Source: Kryptolebias marmoratus | Lineage: Eukaryota; Chordata; Actinopteri; Cyprinodontiformes; Rivulidae | Reading direction: 5' to 3' | DNA: 64,000 bases | Assembly (NCBI RefSeq): GCF_001649575.2 | Contig: NC_051436.1 | Location: 13,180,388 to 13,244,387 of the forward strand | Part shown: positions 45,914 to 57,318 of the stretch, one piece after another | How the letters are laid out: every line of letters starts with the position of its first letter | Position numbering within the stretch: the first letter of the stretch is position 1 | Notes under the pieces: model-generated | Told to the model about the DNA's origin: nothing | Seen by the model: only the letters and a program-made list of their open reading frames with translations | Database searches by the model: none | Translations under genes and position numbers: made by a program

Positions 45914-46583
45914 NNNNNNNNNNNNNNNNNNNNNNNNNNNNNNNNNNNNNNNNNNNNNNNNNNNNNNNNNNNNNNNNNNNNNNNNNNNNNNNNNNNNNNN
46001 NNNNNNNNNNNNNNNNNNNNNNNNNNNNNNNNNNNNNNNNNNNNNNNNNNNNNNNNNNNNNNNNNNNNNNNNNNNNNNNNNNNNNNNNNNNNNNNNNNNN
46101 NNNNNNNNNNNNNNNNNNNNNNNNNNNNNNNNNNNNNNNNNNNNNNNNNNNNNNNNNNNNNNNNNNNNNNNNNNNNNNNNNNNNNNNNNNNNNNNNNNNN
46201 NNNNNNNNNNNNNNNNNNNNNNNNNNNNNNNNNNNNNNNNNNNNNNNNNNNNNNNNNNNNNNNNNNNNNNNNNNNNNNNNNNNNNNNNNNNNNNNNNNNN
46301 NNNNNNNNNNNNNNNNNNNNNNNNNNNNNNNNNNNNNNNNNNNNNNNNNNNNNNNNNNNNNNNNNNNNNNNNNNNNNNNNNNNNNNNNNNNNNNNNNNNN
46401 NNNNNNNNNNNNNNNNNNNNNNNNNNNNNNNNNNNNNNNNNNNNNNNNNNNNNNNNNNNNNNNNNNNNNNNNNNNNNNNNNNNNNNNNNNNNNNNNNNNN
46501 NNNNNNNNNNNNNNNNNNNNNNNNNNNNNNNNNNNNNNNNNNNNNNNNNNNNNNNNNNNNNNNNNNNNNNNNNNNNNNNNNNN
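45914..46583. other. Assembly gap (670 N)
   Basis: Run of N inside the hAT-type element. Its size may be nominal. Confidence 1.
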
Positions 46584-46917
46584 GGTTTGCTAGGTCTGGC
46601 TAGTACGCTCTCTGACTATCCAATCAAAGAGTACGAATGTGCTGACGTCACCGTACGCCTGCTAGAGGGCCCTGGTGTAGCCAACTCAATATCTGATTGG
46701 TTGAAGAAACAGCTTGGTTGACACTTATTTTATACTACAGGGCCCGCAGAACTGATTGTGAAGGCCTCCAGGCAGATTTCTTTGACCCTGGCAACAAATG
46801 ATTGCTGAAATGTGATTGGTTGAATGCTTTAATATAAAAATCCATGCCTGGAAACAGCGCAACCAAGGGAAAGGCTATGAAAGGAAGCAGACCGACCATT
46901 TGGAATTATTATTGAAT

Positions 46918-47017
46918 AACAAATATCTGAATAATAATTATTCAGATTATTATCTGAATAATTATTATTATCTGAATAATTATTATTATCTGAATAATAA
47001 TTATTCAGATATTTGTT
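46918..47017. repeat. AT-rich nested palindrome inside the hAT-type element
   Basis: Built from alternating ATCTGAATAAT and ATTATTCAGAT units. The outer 18 bases AACAAATATCTGAATAAT are exactly mirrored at the right end. It is likely to form a hairpin. Confidence 0.9.
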
Positions 47018-47069
47018 AGGCCAGCAGAGAAGGCCTTGCAGGCCCTGACGGCCCACCACTGGAACATAG

Positions 47070-47834
47070 TTTAGCATATATGAATTTAAGATAGTCGAGC
47101 ATGCTTCAACGATATTAAACAAAACTTATTGAAAATAACACTGAAATGTTTATAGAAATACAAAGTAAATACTGTTGCAAATTCTAATGGAAAAAAACTT
47201 CAGTCACTATGAAAAGCATTTATTTCATTTTAGATAAAAGCATTTCACATAAACCTTTGAAAGGGAATAGTTCAGATTATTTTGAAGTGGTGTTTTGTGG
47301 AGTTGTTGTCGTCTTAAAAGAAATAAATCCGTACTTCATGGTTCAGTACAAAATAAAGGCACAGAAGGGAACTGGCAGAAACACCAGACGAGACAAGAGG
47401 GCTTCAGGGCTGTGCTTATGTAAAAGCATCTTCCTAGAAAATGTGTGAGACTTTTCCTAAATCATGAAAGCTTTTAAACATGAAAGTATTCAGTTTTGTA
47501 CAATTTTTATCCATTTCCCTAAACAACGCAAGAACAACTTATATTTACTTTCACTGGAGCTTTTCAGTTATGTACTCAGGCATACCATTTTTTTATGAAA
47601 TCAAATCAAGAATAGACTCATATGATTATTGGAAGCCACATGCTGTACAACATACAGTAGATAATACTGTCAAACACAAAATATTAACAAATAAATTAAA
47701 AATTGCAAAACCATTTCCACGTGAGAAAACCCAGCCTACCTCACAGTAAAAACAACATTTAAAGTTAAAAACATTTTAAATGATCACAGAAAAGGTGGAC
47801 TTTACATGTCCGAACTTGCATTTTGTGTCTTTAA
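47070..47834. other. Intergenic, nothing recognised
   Basis: Short open frames only; probably contains the 3' untranslated region of UBL3. Confidence 0.5.
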
Positions 47835-49764
47835 TCATTTTTTACACAATCGCTCTGATCCTTGAGTTTCCAAAAAATCAGCTAAATTCTCGATGCTTCT
47901 TCGAGTTTCACCTCCACCGTGCAGTTTTACAGCCAGCTGTATAACTCCTCCATGGTTAACTCCATATTCAGACAGCATCTCTGAGTCTTTCATCTGTCGG
48001 CCATTGAAGATCAGCCATTGCTGGTCCACTAAAACACACAAGAAAACAAGCACTCACTAAGAAAGATTTTTTTTAAACCAAAGTTATACTAGAAGTTATT
48101 AATTTACAAACAAAGTACATTCTACTTATAACATGTCTAAGTCTCCAGTAGTGCAACAGAAAACTGCAAAGCAGTTTTGTTTCTGTGATTTATTGCTCAT
48201 TTGTGTGACTCGTTTGAGTGTGTTTCTTATTTTTTTGTGGTTAATAATCAGTGATCTCATCTCATTTTTTCTCATGTGTTGTATAGTTAAAATTAAATAG
48301 AATATCAATTCTTGAAAATGTTAGATAACTAATAATTTAAAGTTCAGTTTTTTCTTATTGTTGCAGAAACATCTGAGGAGTGAAACTCTTCATTTTCATC
48401 AGCTGATATCAAAGTATGATGTTCCTAAAAACTGACTGTTGCAGCACTTTTTGGTTGTTGTTTTTTATAAGAAAAAGAAGAAATATTCGCCCCTCAGTGG
48501 GGAAATCCCAAAGGTTTATGTAAAATTTTTAATCTGTAAATTCACATAGTTCAAGAGTAACTAAGTGCTTATACTTGAACAATGTACAACAGAAGAAAAC
48601 TAATTATATTTTATATTTTTATTTTGTGCTTTGCAATTTTTGCTACAAACCTAATGGGGTTGATAAATGTATTGTAAGCCTTTTGCAACTTTGCAAACTT
48701 CCTTTATTTGACTTGTTCCTTGTGTTTAACCCAAACACACAATAAGGAGCAGACAGGGTTTAGATGTGGTTTTATAGTCTAGATGAGTTAATTCTGGTCT
48801 AAAACTGGCTTTCTGAAACTACATTCTGATTACTGAGTCCTAAACTAAACCAAATCAGAATAATTAAAAAACACTTCTACTAGTTTGAACTGAGTGTTAG
48901 TCACTAAATGCAAGAAACGCCTGTAAACCACATACTGGTCTTACAGTGAGACAATTTAATTAACCAGAACCTCACCATGCAGCTTTCACTTTTTAAATAC
49001 AGCAGTTTTGTATTTCTGAGTCTGCTGTCAAATCCTCTTTGTCTATTTCAAAAGTTTGACCTGTTCTTTTTTCAGGAGGTCTGCTTATTCACCCGGTAAC
49101 TCCTGAATTTCCCATGATGATCTCAGTTACCAACTAATCTAGAATGTGGAACATCCAAAAGAGCCTAAGAGATCTAGAACTTAAATAAAGGCTGAGAATT
49201 TCAGATGAGTATTCACATGTCTTTGTAAACAAACAAAAAAATATAAACTATTTTCTTTATTTAAGAGGAAGCCAGTGAAGAGAGGCTGACAACAGAGTGG
49301 CACAGTCTATTTCCTGGTACCAGTGTAGGCGGGACAACAGAAACTGGTGCCAAAATAAAGAGAGTTACAATAATCCAACCTAGAGGTGATAAATGCTGAA
49401 TTTACTGTCTTCAAATCCTTTTTAGAAAACATGGATTTAATCTTAGAAATAATTCAGAAATTCCGAAAACAGAAAACTTTACTACAGAGATCTAATGTGT
49501 TGATCCAATCACAAAAGTTCAGTATACTTTACTTTAGCCTTTTATTTCTATGTTTTTACTTTAATAAACGTGTTATTACTTAATAGATAAGTCAAATGGC
49601 AGCAGATAACTAGTCCCAATAAGTTTACCTGGGACACTTTGCTTCTCGGCTATTTTTTCCTTCAGCTGCAGCACGGTCATTTTCTGCATCTCCTCTGGGT
49701 TGCCGAGATCAAACACGGCCATTTTACGATCCAGGCCCCTAACAAAGACCCTGATATTTTCCAT
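47835..49764 (-). CDS. UBL3: ubiquitin-like protein with Gly-Gly-Gly and a 24-residue tail
   Basis: Exon 1 49764-49629, exon 2 48028-47835; 109 residues. The start is taken as MENIRVFVRGLDRKMAVFDL by alignment with UBL2. PEEMQKMTVLQLKEKIAEK helix, WLIFNGRQMKDSEMLSEYG, VIQLAVKL. After LHGGG (83-85) there are 24 residues ending RLCKK, so if the glycines are used the precursor tail is longer than in UBL2. The intron is 1.6 kb. No good ISRE near the start (AAAAAAGTGGAAG only). Confidence 0.82.
48029..49628. other. UBL3 intron
   Basis: AT-rich, with no transposon recognised. A GTGAAAG-type half ISRE (TTTCACTTTTTA, near 48983) is noted but unsupported. Confidence 0.5.
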
Positions 49765-49830
49765 TTTCTGCTCCTCCTCTTCTGCACCTGTGTTGAGAAA
49801 ACAGCAAGATATGATGTCTGAAGCTTCCAC

Positions 49831-50980
49831 TTTTTTATTTATTTTTTACTTTATTTAGTTTTCAAAAAAAAAATATCACAAAAAAACTTCTCCACAAATC
49901 AGACAAACCTGTTTTCAGGTATAAAAACAGAAGGAAAAGAATTAACTTACACTTAGTCGCACAATTCACTCTTTAAAAAAGTCCTCTGGAAACGATTCAC
50001 CTGTAAACGTTCTGCCACCTTTGGACCTCTCCAGATAAGACGAAGTCAAAGGTTTGAGTAATAAACCTTGTTTAAGAGGTAAAGGAGTGTGGGTTTCTTC
50101 GATGCAAAATGTCAAATGATGGAATGGACGCAGAGTAATAATTTAAAGTAATAATAAGTAAAAATATAACACTTTATTTGAGGCAGCAGCAGCACCTAGA
50201 CACCTGGAGGGGAGAGACACGTCCAGGCCTGAAGCCTTCTGAACACGAGTCATACAGTCGACAACACGTGGAAGAGCACAACACACAACTCCAACAAACT
50301 GACATCCCCGCAGGGCACTGCAATTACACACTAAAAGGACAGAGCATGTAATTTTGCACCTCAGCTTACCGTAGCTTCCTGGTCAGATAAGGGCCCTGTG
50401 ACATCAGCAGATAGCATCTACCCCGCACTGTAACAACCCCCACCTCAGTGTTACGGCTAAAGCTGCTCTTTAAAATCTAAACTAAATTAAAAATATATCA
50501 AAATGAAAATCTTAAAATGCCTGCTTTCCCTCGCTTTATTTTTTTGGTTTTATTATACCCTTTATTTCTGTTATACTAAACTGAACATTAATGTCAACCA
50601 ATGCCCGTTTGGTGCTCTCCTTATCCATCTTGTCTGCCATTTTCATCCCCCTTAACGCCGGGATGTGCTGGAACTCATATAAAATTAACTGTAAGCACCG
50701 TCATTTTGATCCTATACAGTGTTTGTTGTATTTCAGTTAATATATCTTGTCTACTATCTGACTGGTTGTTCTGCAAAGTGTCCAATGATGAACTAGAATC
50801 CAAACAGATTATTGATTTTAATGGTCTTACTTCTTTTACCCACTGAAGTGCTAACAATACTGAAAGCATTTCACTTGTATATACTGATATTCCACTATTA
50901 ACCCTTTTTCCTACTATAAATATGAAATTGCGGTACAATAAACACTATTCCTATCCTATTAGCTATATTTTTTTTATAAA

Positions 50981-50988
<8 letters not shown>
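49831..50988. other. Intergenic; possible LTR piece 50110-50433
   Basis: On the minus strand TGTTACAGTGCGGGG starts a stretch that reaches AATAAAGTG near 50170 and ATTTGACA near 50110, LTR-like. No matching target duplication was found. The rest is unremarkable. Confidence 0.35.

Positions 50989-51045
<57 letters not shown>
50988..51045. repeat. (TA)n microsatellite
   Basis: About 28 TA units. Confidence 0.95.
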
Positions 51046-51050
<5 letters not shown>

Positions 51051-51231
51051 TAATTTTAATACAGATTTATGTATTCTTGCATTATGCATTCATTCAGAAA
51101 ATAAAATGTATCCTTGTTCTTCTTTTCTTATAATGTAAAATCAACTGCAGCATCAGGAAGCGTTCATGTTGGTACAGTGGGTTATGGCTTCCTTCACCCC
51201 CTCTTAAACTATTAGTCTTCTCTGTCTACAA

Positions 51232-51385
51232 CAGTGGTGTCCAATCCTGGTCCTCAAGGGTCTCTATCCTGTATGTTTTACTTGTTTCTCTGGCTTCTGC
51301 AGAGCTTGAAGACCTGCTGAAGAGCAGAGAAACAACTAAAACCTGCAGGATAGAGGCCCTCCAGGACCAGGCTTGGACAACTCTG
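51232..51385. mobile_element. Degraded hAT MITE, same family as 523-736
   Basis: CAGTGGTGTCCAATCCTGGTCC at left; CCAGGACCAGGCTTGGACAACTCTG at right. It shares the internal CTGCAGGATAG and TGTTTCTCTG motifs with the left-edge copy. No target duplication is preserved. Confidence 0.75.
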
Positions 51386-52470
51386 CTTTAAAATATAAAC
51401 AATGTTTTCCTCAAAAGAGTGTCCATAATCCTTGAGATGTTGGTGCACGTGTACACAAACAATAACAACAAAGACACCTGCAGGTTTAATACACATAAGA
51501 CCACATGGGTACATCAGTCTCACATTAAATGTATCATTAACATATAAATATGTATACAGGGAGTACAAGCAGAATATTTAATGAAAGCTGAATTACAAAC
51601 ATGTCTCTGACACAGACGTTAAGATTTACAGATTTATTTACTTCTCAGTGTTTTTACGAGTTTAACTGAATTTTATCACAGTGATTCAATTATGCTTAAC
51701 AAAATATTTAATTTGATTTAGATTCACTCATAAGTTATTCAACTAAACATTTAAAATTTTGTGTTTAGTTTCTGCTACTTTTTTTATTTATAATAGATTA
51801 CTCACTGTGGGGTTTGGGGGTTTTGGGTTTTCAGTTTTATTGTTTGTTTATTATCTTGTTTCTGTTTAAGTTATTATTTCAGTTTAGTTCTTGTTTTTGT
51901 GGTGTTCTGCTTTTATCATCATTCTTTCCTCCTCAGTCTTCTCTTTGCTTGTCTGCCACGCCCATCTCCACCTGTCCTCAATCCTAATCACTCACCTGTT
52001 CCCACTCACCTCATTACCTCCAGTGTTTTAAAATCCAGTCACTTTCTCCACCACTCTGCTGCATCATTGTTTTTGGTTTCTGGATGTTCTTGTCTCATTC
52101 CATGGCTGATGTCCTTGTAGAAGTCAAAAATTGAAAATGAAGCTATGGAGTCATATTTATCAGTGTTTTGATCAGCCAAGGCCCCAGAGAAACAGGTTTG
52201 GAGTCAGAATCTTTATCGGTATTATGAAAACACGCTCCTGTGAGAAGGTAACAACTGTTCAAGAGCGAAATCTTGTCCTTCTTTAATCTAAAAATAACTA
52301 ATTAGGAGTAAGTATTATATACCAGGGAGAGAGATCCAGACTGGGAGACAGTCTGAAATGTGTGAAACATAAAATATGATCATTCAAATAAATTTCCCAG
52401 CTGTGAATCTTTGACACATTTGTTTTGCCCCATCCTGCATAGACATTGTTCTTCTTTGACACTTAGAAAA
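51386..52470. mobile_element. Intergenic with LTR family 2 fragment (51806-52105)
   Basis: TGTGGGGTTTGGGGG, then CTGCCACGCCCATCTCCACCTGTCC and TTTTAAAATCCAGTCACTTTCTCC match LTR family 2 (34904-35422). The 3' end is lost. No target duplication. Confidence 0.65.
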
Positions 52471-52480
52471 GAAAGTGAAA
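52471..52480 (+). promoter_or_regulatory. Orphan ISRE
   Basis: GAAAGTGAAA followed by GTTG, an exact core in plus orientation. No plus-strand gene follows within 3 kb; UBL4 exon 2 lies on the opposite strand. It may be the relic of a lost RBR promoter, or chance. Confidence 0.45.
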
Positions 52481-53985
52481 GTTGTACAATCTGAGAAAAA
52501 AACAGAACATTTTTGTATCAAAAAATAAAAACTAATGTCTCCTTAATGACCTTAAAGATAAAATGAAACACAAGAATCACTTATAGTTTTATTTAATCAG
52601 ACATACAGCATTGTTTTCATATATAGTGTCTCATATGTCTACTTTCAAAAGAAAAAAACGTTATCACTAAATCAAACTGTATATAAAATATAATATACAT
52701 ATATATATGTGTGTGTACAATTTTCTGTCATTTATGCTTTTTTTTCTTTTTTGTGAACATCTTATGAAAGATAATATGAAGCAAGTTGTTTTGCATAATG
52801 CTGTAAAGTATAAAAAATACAAAAATCATTTTGTCATGCAGAAATGTAAAAATGACACATTTCCAATGAAATCAATGTTAATAAAGTTAACATGAACATC
52901 AAAGAGGTCCAGGAGGAGCTGCAGCTCCACAAAAATCCATCAAAACTAAACAGAGAACATTTATGAATCTGGTTAAATGCAGTATCTGAGGACAAGAGAA
53001 ACAGATTATTATCAAATGAAAAACCATTATTTAAAAATACAGACACTTTCTCCAAACTACACAACGGACATTGAGTGTGAAAGACCTCAAAAGATGATTC
53101 ATAGAAAAGTGTCACTTAAACCCATGAAACAAAGTTACTGTGAACAATCTTTGCAGAACCATAAATCATTGGTGTCGTTACAATTTGTCAACGTAGAGGA
53201 CCTTTTAGTCATTTAAGTTGTAGGACGTCAGAAAGAATTGAAACAGTTCAGCTGAGATCCTTTAATTGAAAGTGATCCGGAGCTCAGAGATCGAGGATTC
53301 TGTTTAGGTTGGATAAACTTCAGTCCTTTGCAGTCCCACAGGGTTTCTCAAAATCAGCTAAATATTCCCTACTTCTGTGTTTTTTATCATTCTTTTTATG
53401 TTGAGTTAACTCAGAGGGAAGTTTATCATAGTCGGTCGTATGATGTTTCATCGTGATCAGATAATGAACCATAGAAGGTATTAAAGCTAGGAAAGTTCAC
53501 TTTTGCTTCAACAGTGGACATGTGTTTTACTCCGTGATCAGACAGCAGAGAGGAGTCTTCCAGTTGTTTTCCATGAAAGTAAACTTCAACTCTTATATAA
53601 TCACGACCTACACAAAACAGAGAGTAAAACGTCAAATGGCAGCAACAGAACGTGTCACAGCTTAAAGTGAATTAAAACATGAACCTGTGAATTTATTTTC
53701 CTCCGTGGATGTTATAAGTAAATACTTTATCTACATCTCACAAATGTTTTAATCTTTCCCTCTTCTGTAGCAGGAAATTATAAAATACACTAAAAAAAAG
53801 CATATCCCATGAAATTTACTGATTATTCAGATATTTTTTGTAGATAATACTGAAGGATTTATTTTGGATCTTTCTTGTGCTTTTTTGCATAAAATAATAA
53901 TTATAAAATTTACTCTTTAGTTTCAGAAATCTTAGGCTACTTAAAAAAAGAATACGTCTTATCTTTGCAGAACTGAACTTCTGAT

Positions 53986-54441
53986 TGTCATGAGCGGTGG
54001 TGACGGAGGCAAGCCCAGAAAGCAGACTCATACTTAAAAACTAAATACAGAACTGATTTATTAGAGAAAACAAAAGCTGATGGGGCAGCGAAAACAAAAC
54101 ATAACATAACCAAAACTAGAAGCACAGAAGAGACGCAGGACAGGGACAAAAAACAATGATCTGACGGAGTGGTGGAGGAAATGACCAAGTTTTAATACTC
54201 AGAGGATAATGAGGTAAGTGGGAACAGGTGAATGATAATAATTGCTGACAGGTGGAGATGGGCTTGGCAGGTAAACAGATGACAAAGCTGTGGAGATGAA
54301 GATTAAAACAAACACAGACACAAGAGACAAAGACAGAAAGTATATGAACCAAACTAACAAGATAACTGAATAAACTAAACAATAAACTCCAACTGAAACA
54401 AAAAGACAACAAACTGAAAACCAAAAACCCAAATCCCGACA
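53986..54441 (-). mobile_element. Solo LTR, family 2 (456 bp), minus orientation
   Basis: On the minus strand TGTCGGGATTTGGG to GCTCATGACA. Exact 5-bp target duplication CTGAT (53981-53985 and 54442-54446). Inside the UBL4 intron. Confidence 0.9.
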
Positions 54442-54480
54442 CTGATAAGAAAATCTGTTATTACTAAACAATCCGGACAA

Positions 54481-55898
54481 TACACTCCTGATCAAAATCT
54501 TAAGACCAGTCAAAAAATTGCAAGAATTTGCATTTTGCACTATTGGATCTTAAGAAGGTTCTAAGTAGAGCTTCACAGTGTTAAAAGTAGAAATCAGCGT
54601 AAGAGACAAAACCTTTTGAGCGGGGAATTAATTGAAAACTGCATTTACACTCAAACATGATTTTTTCAGCTGATCAAAAGTTTAAGACCATAGCTAAAAA
54701 AAAACACGAAAACCCCCCAAAACAGAAATCAAAGTGTCAAAAAAAAGGATTTAGTAATGAGTAGCTCCACCATTCTTGTTGATGACTTCAAAGAATCATT
54801 TAGGCATGCTTTATGTCAGTGTTTCCAGGAGGCTAGTGGGAACGTTGCTCCAAGTGTTGAAGATGGCTTCACGAAGGGCATCCACTGTCTGGAACTGATG
54901 TCCATTTTTGTAAACTTCCCTTGCCATCCATCCCCAAATGTTCTCAATTGGGTTTAGATCCGGGGANNNNNNNNNNNNNNNNNNNNNNNNNNNNNNNNNN
55001 NNNNNNNNNNNNNNNNNNNNNNNNNNNNNNNNNNNNNNNNNNNNNNNNNNNNNNNNNNNNNNNNNNNNNNNNNNNNNNNNNNNNNNNNNNNNNNNNNNNN
55101 NNNNNNNNNNNNNNNNNNNNNNNNNNNNNNNNNNNNNNNNNNNNNNNNNNNNNNNNNNNNNNNNNNNNNNNNNNNNNNNNNNNNNNNNNNNNNNNNNNNN
55201 NNNNNNNNNNNNNNNNNNNNNNNNNNNNNNNNNNNNNNNNNNNNNNNNNNNNNNNNNNNNNNNNNNNNNNNNNNNNNNNNNNNNNNNNNNNNNNNNNNNN
55301 NNNNNNNNNNNNNNNNNNNNNNNNNNNNNNNNNNNNNNNNNNNNNNNNNNNNNNNNNNNNNNNNNNNNNNNNNNNNNNNNNNNNNNNNNNNNNNNNNNNN
55401 NNNNNNNNNNNNNNNNNNNNNNNNNNNNNNNNNNNNNNNNNNNNNNNNNNNNNNNNNNNNNNNNNNNNNNNNNNNNNNNNNNNNNNNNNNNNNNNCAGGA
55501 TCATTTAAAAAATGCAAAATGACTGTCTTACTGCGTCCAACCTCAGCAGCGATGGCACGTTGTGAGAGGCCTTGCTTATTCAGCTCAACAATCCTACCAC
55601 GTTCAAAGTCAGTGAGCTTTTTTGCTTTTGCCATTAGGTCTTGACATGGAATCCAGATTTTTGCACAGCTTTTGGCTTTTAAAGACTATGGTCTTAAACT
55701 TTTGATCAGCTGAAAAAATAATGTTTGAGTTTAAATGCAGTTTGCAGAAAATTCCCCGCTCAAAAGTTCTTGTCTCTTGCACTGATTTTTTCCTTTAACA
55801 TTGTGAAGCTCTACTTAGAACCTTCTTAAGATCCAATAGTGCAAAACGCAAATTCTTGCAATTTTTTGACAGGTCTTAAGATTTTGATCAGGAGTGTA
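54481..55898 (-). mobile_element. Tc1-like transposon with assembly gap
   Basis: Inverted ends TACACTCCTGATCAAAATC (54481) and GATTTTGATCAGGAGTGTA (to 55898), with about 200 bases of further inverted similarity. The minus strand from 55634 encodes a Tc1 transposase N-terminus (MAKAKKLTDFERGRIVEL, LSQRAIAAEVGRSKTVI). The middle is N (54967-55495), so coding integrity is unknown. Inside the UBL4 intron. Confidence 0.95.
54967..55495. other. Assembly gap (529 N)
   Basis: Run of N inside the Tc1-like element. Confidence 1.
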
Positions 55899-56791
55899 TT
55901 ATTCACTTTTGTTGCGAAATCTGTTTGTTTTAGCAAGAATTTGTCCAACTGATATTTGTTGATCTTCACTGAAAAACTTCAAGAAATCCAGTAATTAGTG
56001 TGTCCACTTTAATAAAGTTAATCTGAAGTTCAATCTGCAAAAATTTAACCCAATTTAATCCTGGAGTAACTCTCATTTTTCTTTGAGAAAACATCTTATT
56101 CAGGATGAAATCTGGTTCTGTTTCTCATTAGCACCCAGGAAGTCTAAATTAAATTTTTGGACTAAACTTTCTGTCTGGGAAGCCGACTCAAGAAGTTTCA
56201 AAATTATTTCTGCATTCCAAATTCTTGAGCTAAAATAAGTTAATCTAAAAACAAAAACTAATCTGCAGAATTTACTTTTACCTTTTGTATTTACATAGAT
56301 TTAGCTGTTACTGCTTCTCTGCTTTAATTTGAACATATTTCTTGTTACATGTTACTGAAATAAATGAATCCCATGGCTGCAGATAGGGTTCTTTAACTTC
56401 TCTCAGTGAGTTTATCTAGACGGACATTCCTTTCGATCTTCCTTTTCAGCAGCCATACTGTCATTTTCTGCATCTCCTCCTTGGTGTTGCAGAAGACAGC
56501 CATGATCTTCTCTGGTTTGCCAAAGACACAAAGCAGGACCTGGATTTTCTCCATTTCCTTCTGTCTGCAGCACTCCTCTTTATCTGCACCTGTGTGGAAG
56601 ACAAAGTCCTTGCAGCTGATTGATGTTTGAGAAAACAGCAGGATCTGTAACTGTGTTAATTGATTGATTCATTCATTGTGGCCTAATATTACAGACAGGA
56701 GTTTAAATTTGGATGAGATGAACGTGTTTTTTGCTGGCACATGTTAAACTGAGTGTAGTGATTTGGTTCAAAAGTGATTGTATTTGAAAAG

Positions 56792-57318
56792 TTAAATGTT
56801 AGTCTTACTTGTTCGAGCTTCGCTCTCCTCATCATCTTTCTTCACCACAAACTCCTTTTGATTGTACACAAGAACCATGTGTATGATGGACTTGTGTTTG
56901 ACTCCATTTTCATAAAGCAGGGCGTTGTCTCCTTCTAACTTTTTGTTTTCAAAGAATAATTCCCTGTCTTCTGGCCAATCTGCAGACAAACACACACAGA
57001 GGAGTTATGGGACCAAATAAACAACTCACAGATTTAACCCTCCTGAAGCCCTCATCACTGAAGAGAAGAAAAGAGGAAGAGAAACTCTTCTAAGTTCAAG
57101 TCCATTTGACCCAAAGGCTACAGGAGGGTTAAAGATCAGAGATCTGTTATTAGCCTCTAATAAATGTTTTCCTTTGAGAACATACCCTTGAATGGCAGCT
57201 TATTTAATATCTTCTCCTTCAGCTGCCCCACGGTCACCGTCTGAAACTGCTCCTCTGTGTCACACAGGTCCACTGTCTCCTTACCAAAAACCCCCACAAC
57301 GTCGACACAAAAAGTCAT
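56792..57318 (-). CDS. UBL5: divergent ubiquitin-like protein without Gly-Gly
   Basis: Exon 1 57318-57186, exon 2 56979-56792; 106 residues. MTFCVDVVGVFGKETVDLC aligns with the UBL2 start, then TEEQFQTVTVGQLKEKIL, RELFFENKKLEGDNALLYEN, SIIHMVLVYN. After the last strand comes a charged tail (VVKKDDEESEARTS) and stop; there is no Gly-Gly, so conjugation is unlikely. An upstream in-frame ATG (57360) would add 14 residues. Donor GTATGT, acceptor CTGCAG, phase 1 as in the other UBLs. Confidence 0.8.

Larger units (their letters stand above)
45672..47061. mobile_element. hAT-type element spanning an assembly gap
   Basis: The left end CAGTGGCGGGCCGT pairs with the right end ACGGCCCACCACTG. An 8-bp duplication GAACATAG flanks it (45664-45671 and 47062-47069). 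Bases 45914-46583 are N, so the interior, possibly including a transposase, is unknown. Confidence 0.88.
53426..56554 (-). pseudogene. UBL4: ubiquitin-like gene with mutated donor and transposon-filled intron
   Basis: Exon 1 about 56554-56416 (MEKIQVLLCVFGKPEKIM, KEEMQKMTVWLLKRKI), exon 2 53607-53426 (RDYIRVEVYFHGKQLEDSSL, LSDHGVKHMSTVEAKVNF). By alignment to UBL3 (CCCAG followed by GTAAACT) the donor should be at CTAG followed by ATAAACT; GT has become AT. Read-through ends at TAA after LTERS. If spliced, the product would be 106 residues without Gly-Gly. The 2.8-kb intron contains a solo LTR and a Tc1 element. The pairing of these two exons is inferred from phase, order and homology. Probably a pseudogene or a non-canonically spliced gene. 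Confidence 0.65.

Noticed and set aside
45836..46721. Long frames through the N run
   Set aside because: Artefact of translating N; nothing can be said of the gap.
50110..50433. Third LTR family
   Set aside because: TG/CA-like ends and a late AATAAA are suggestive, but the flanking bases do not form a target duplication, so it is only mentioned at low confidence.
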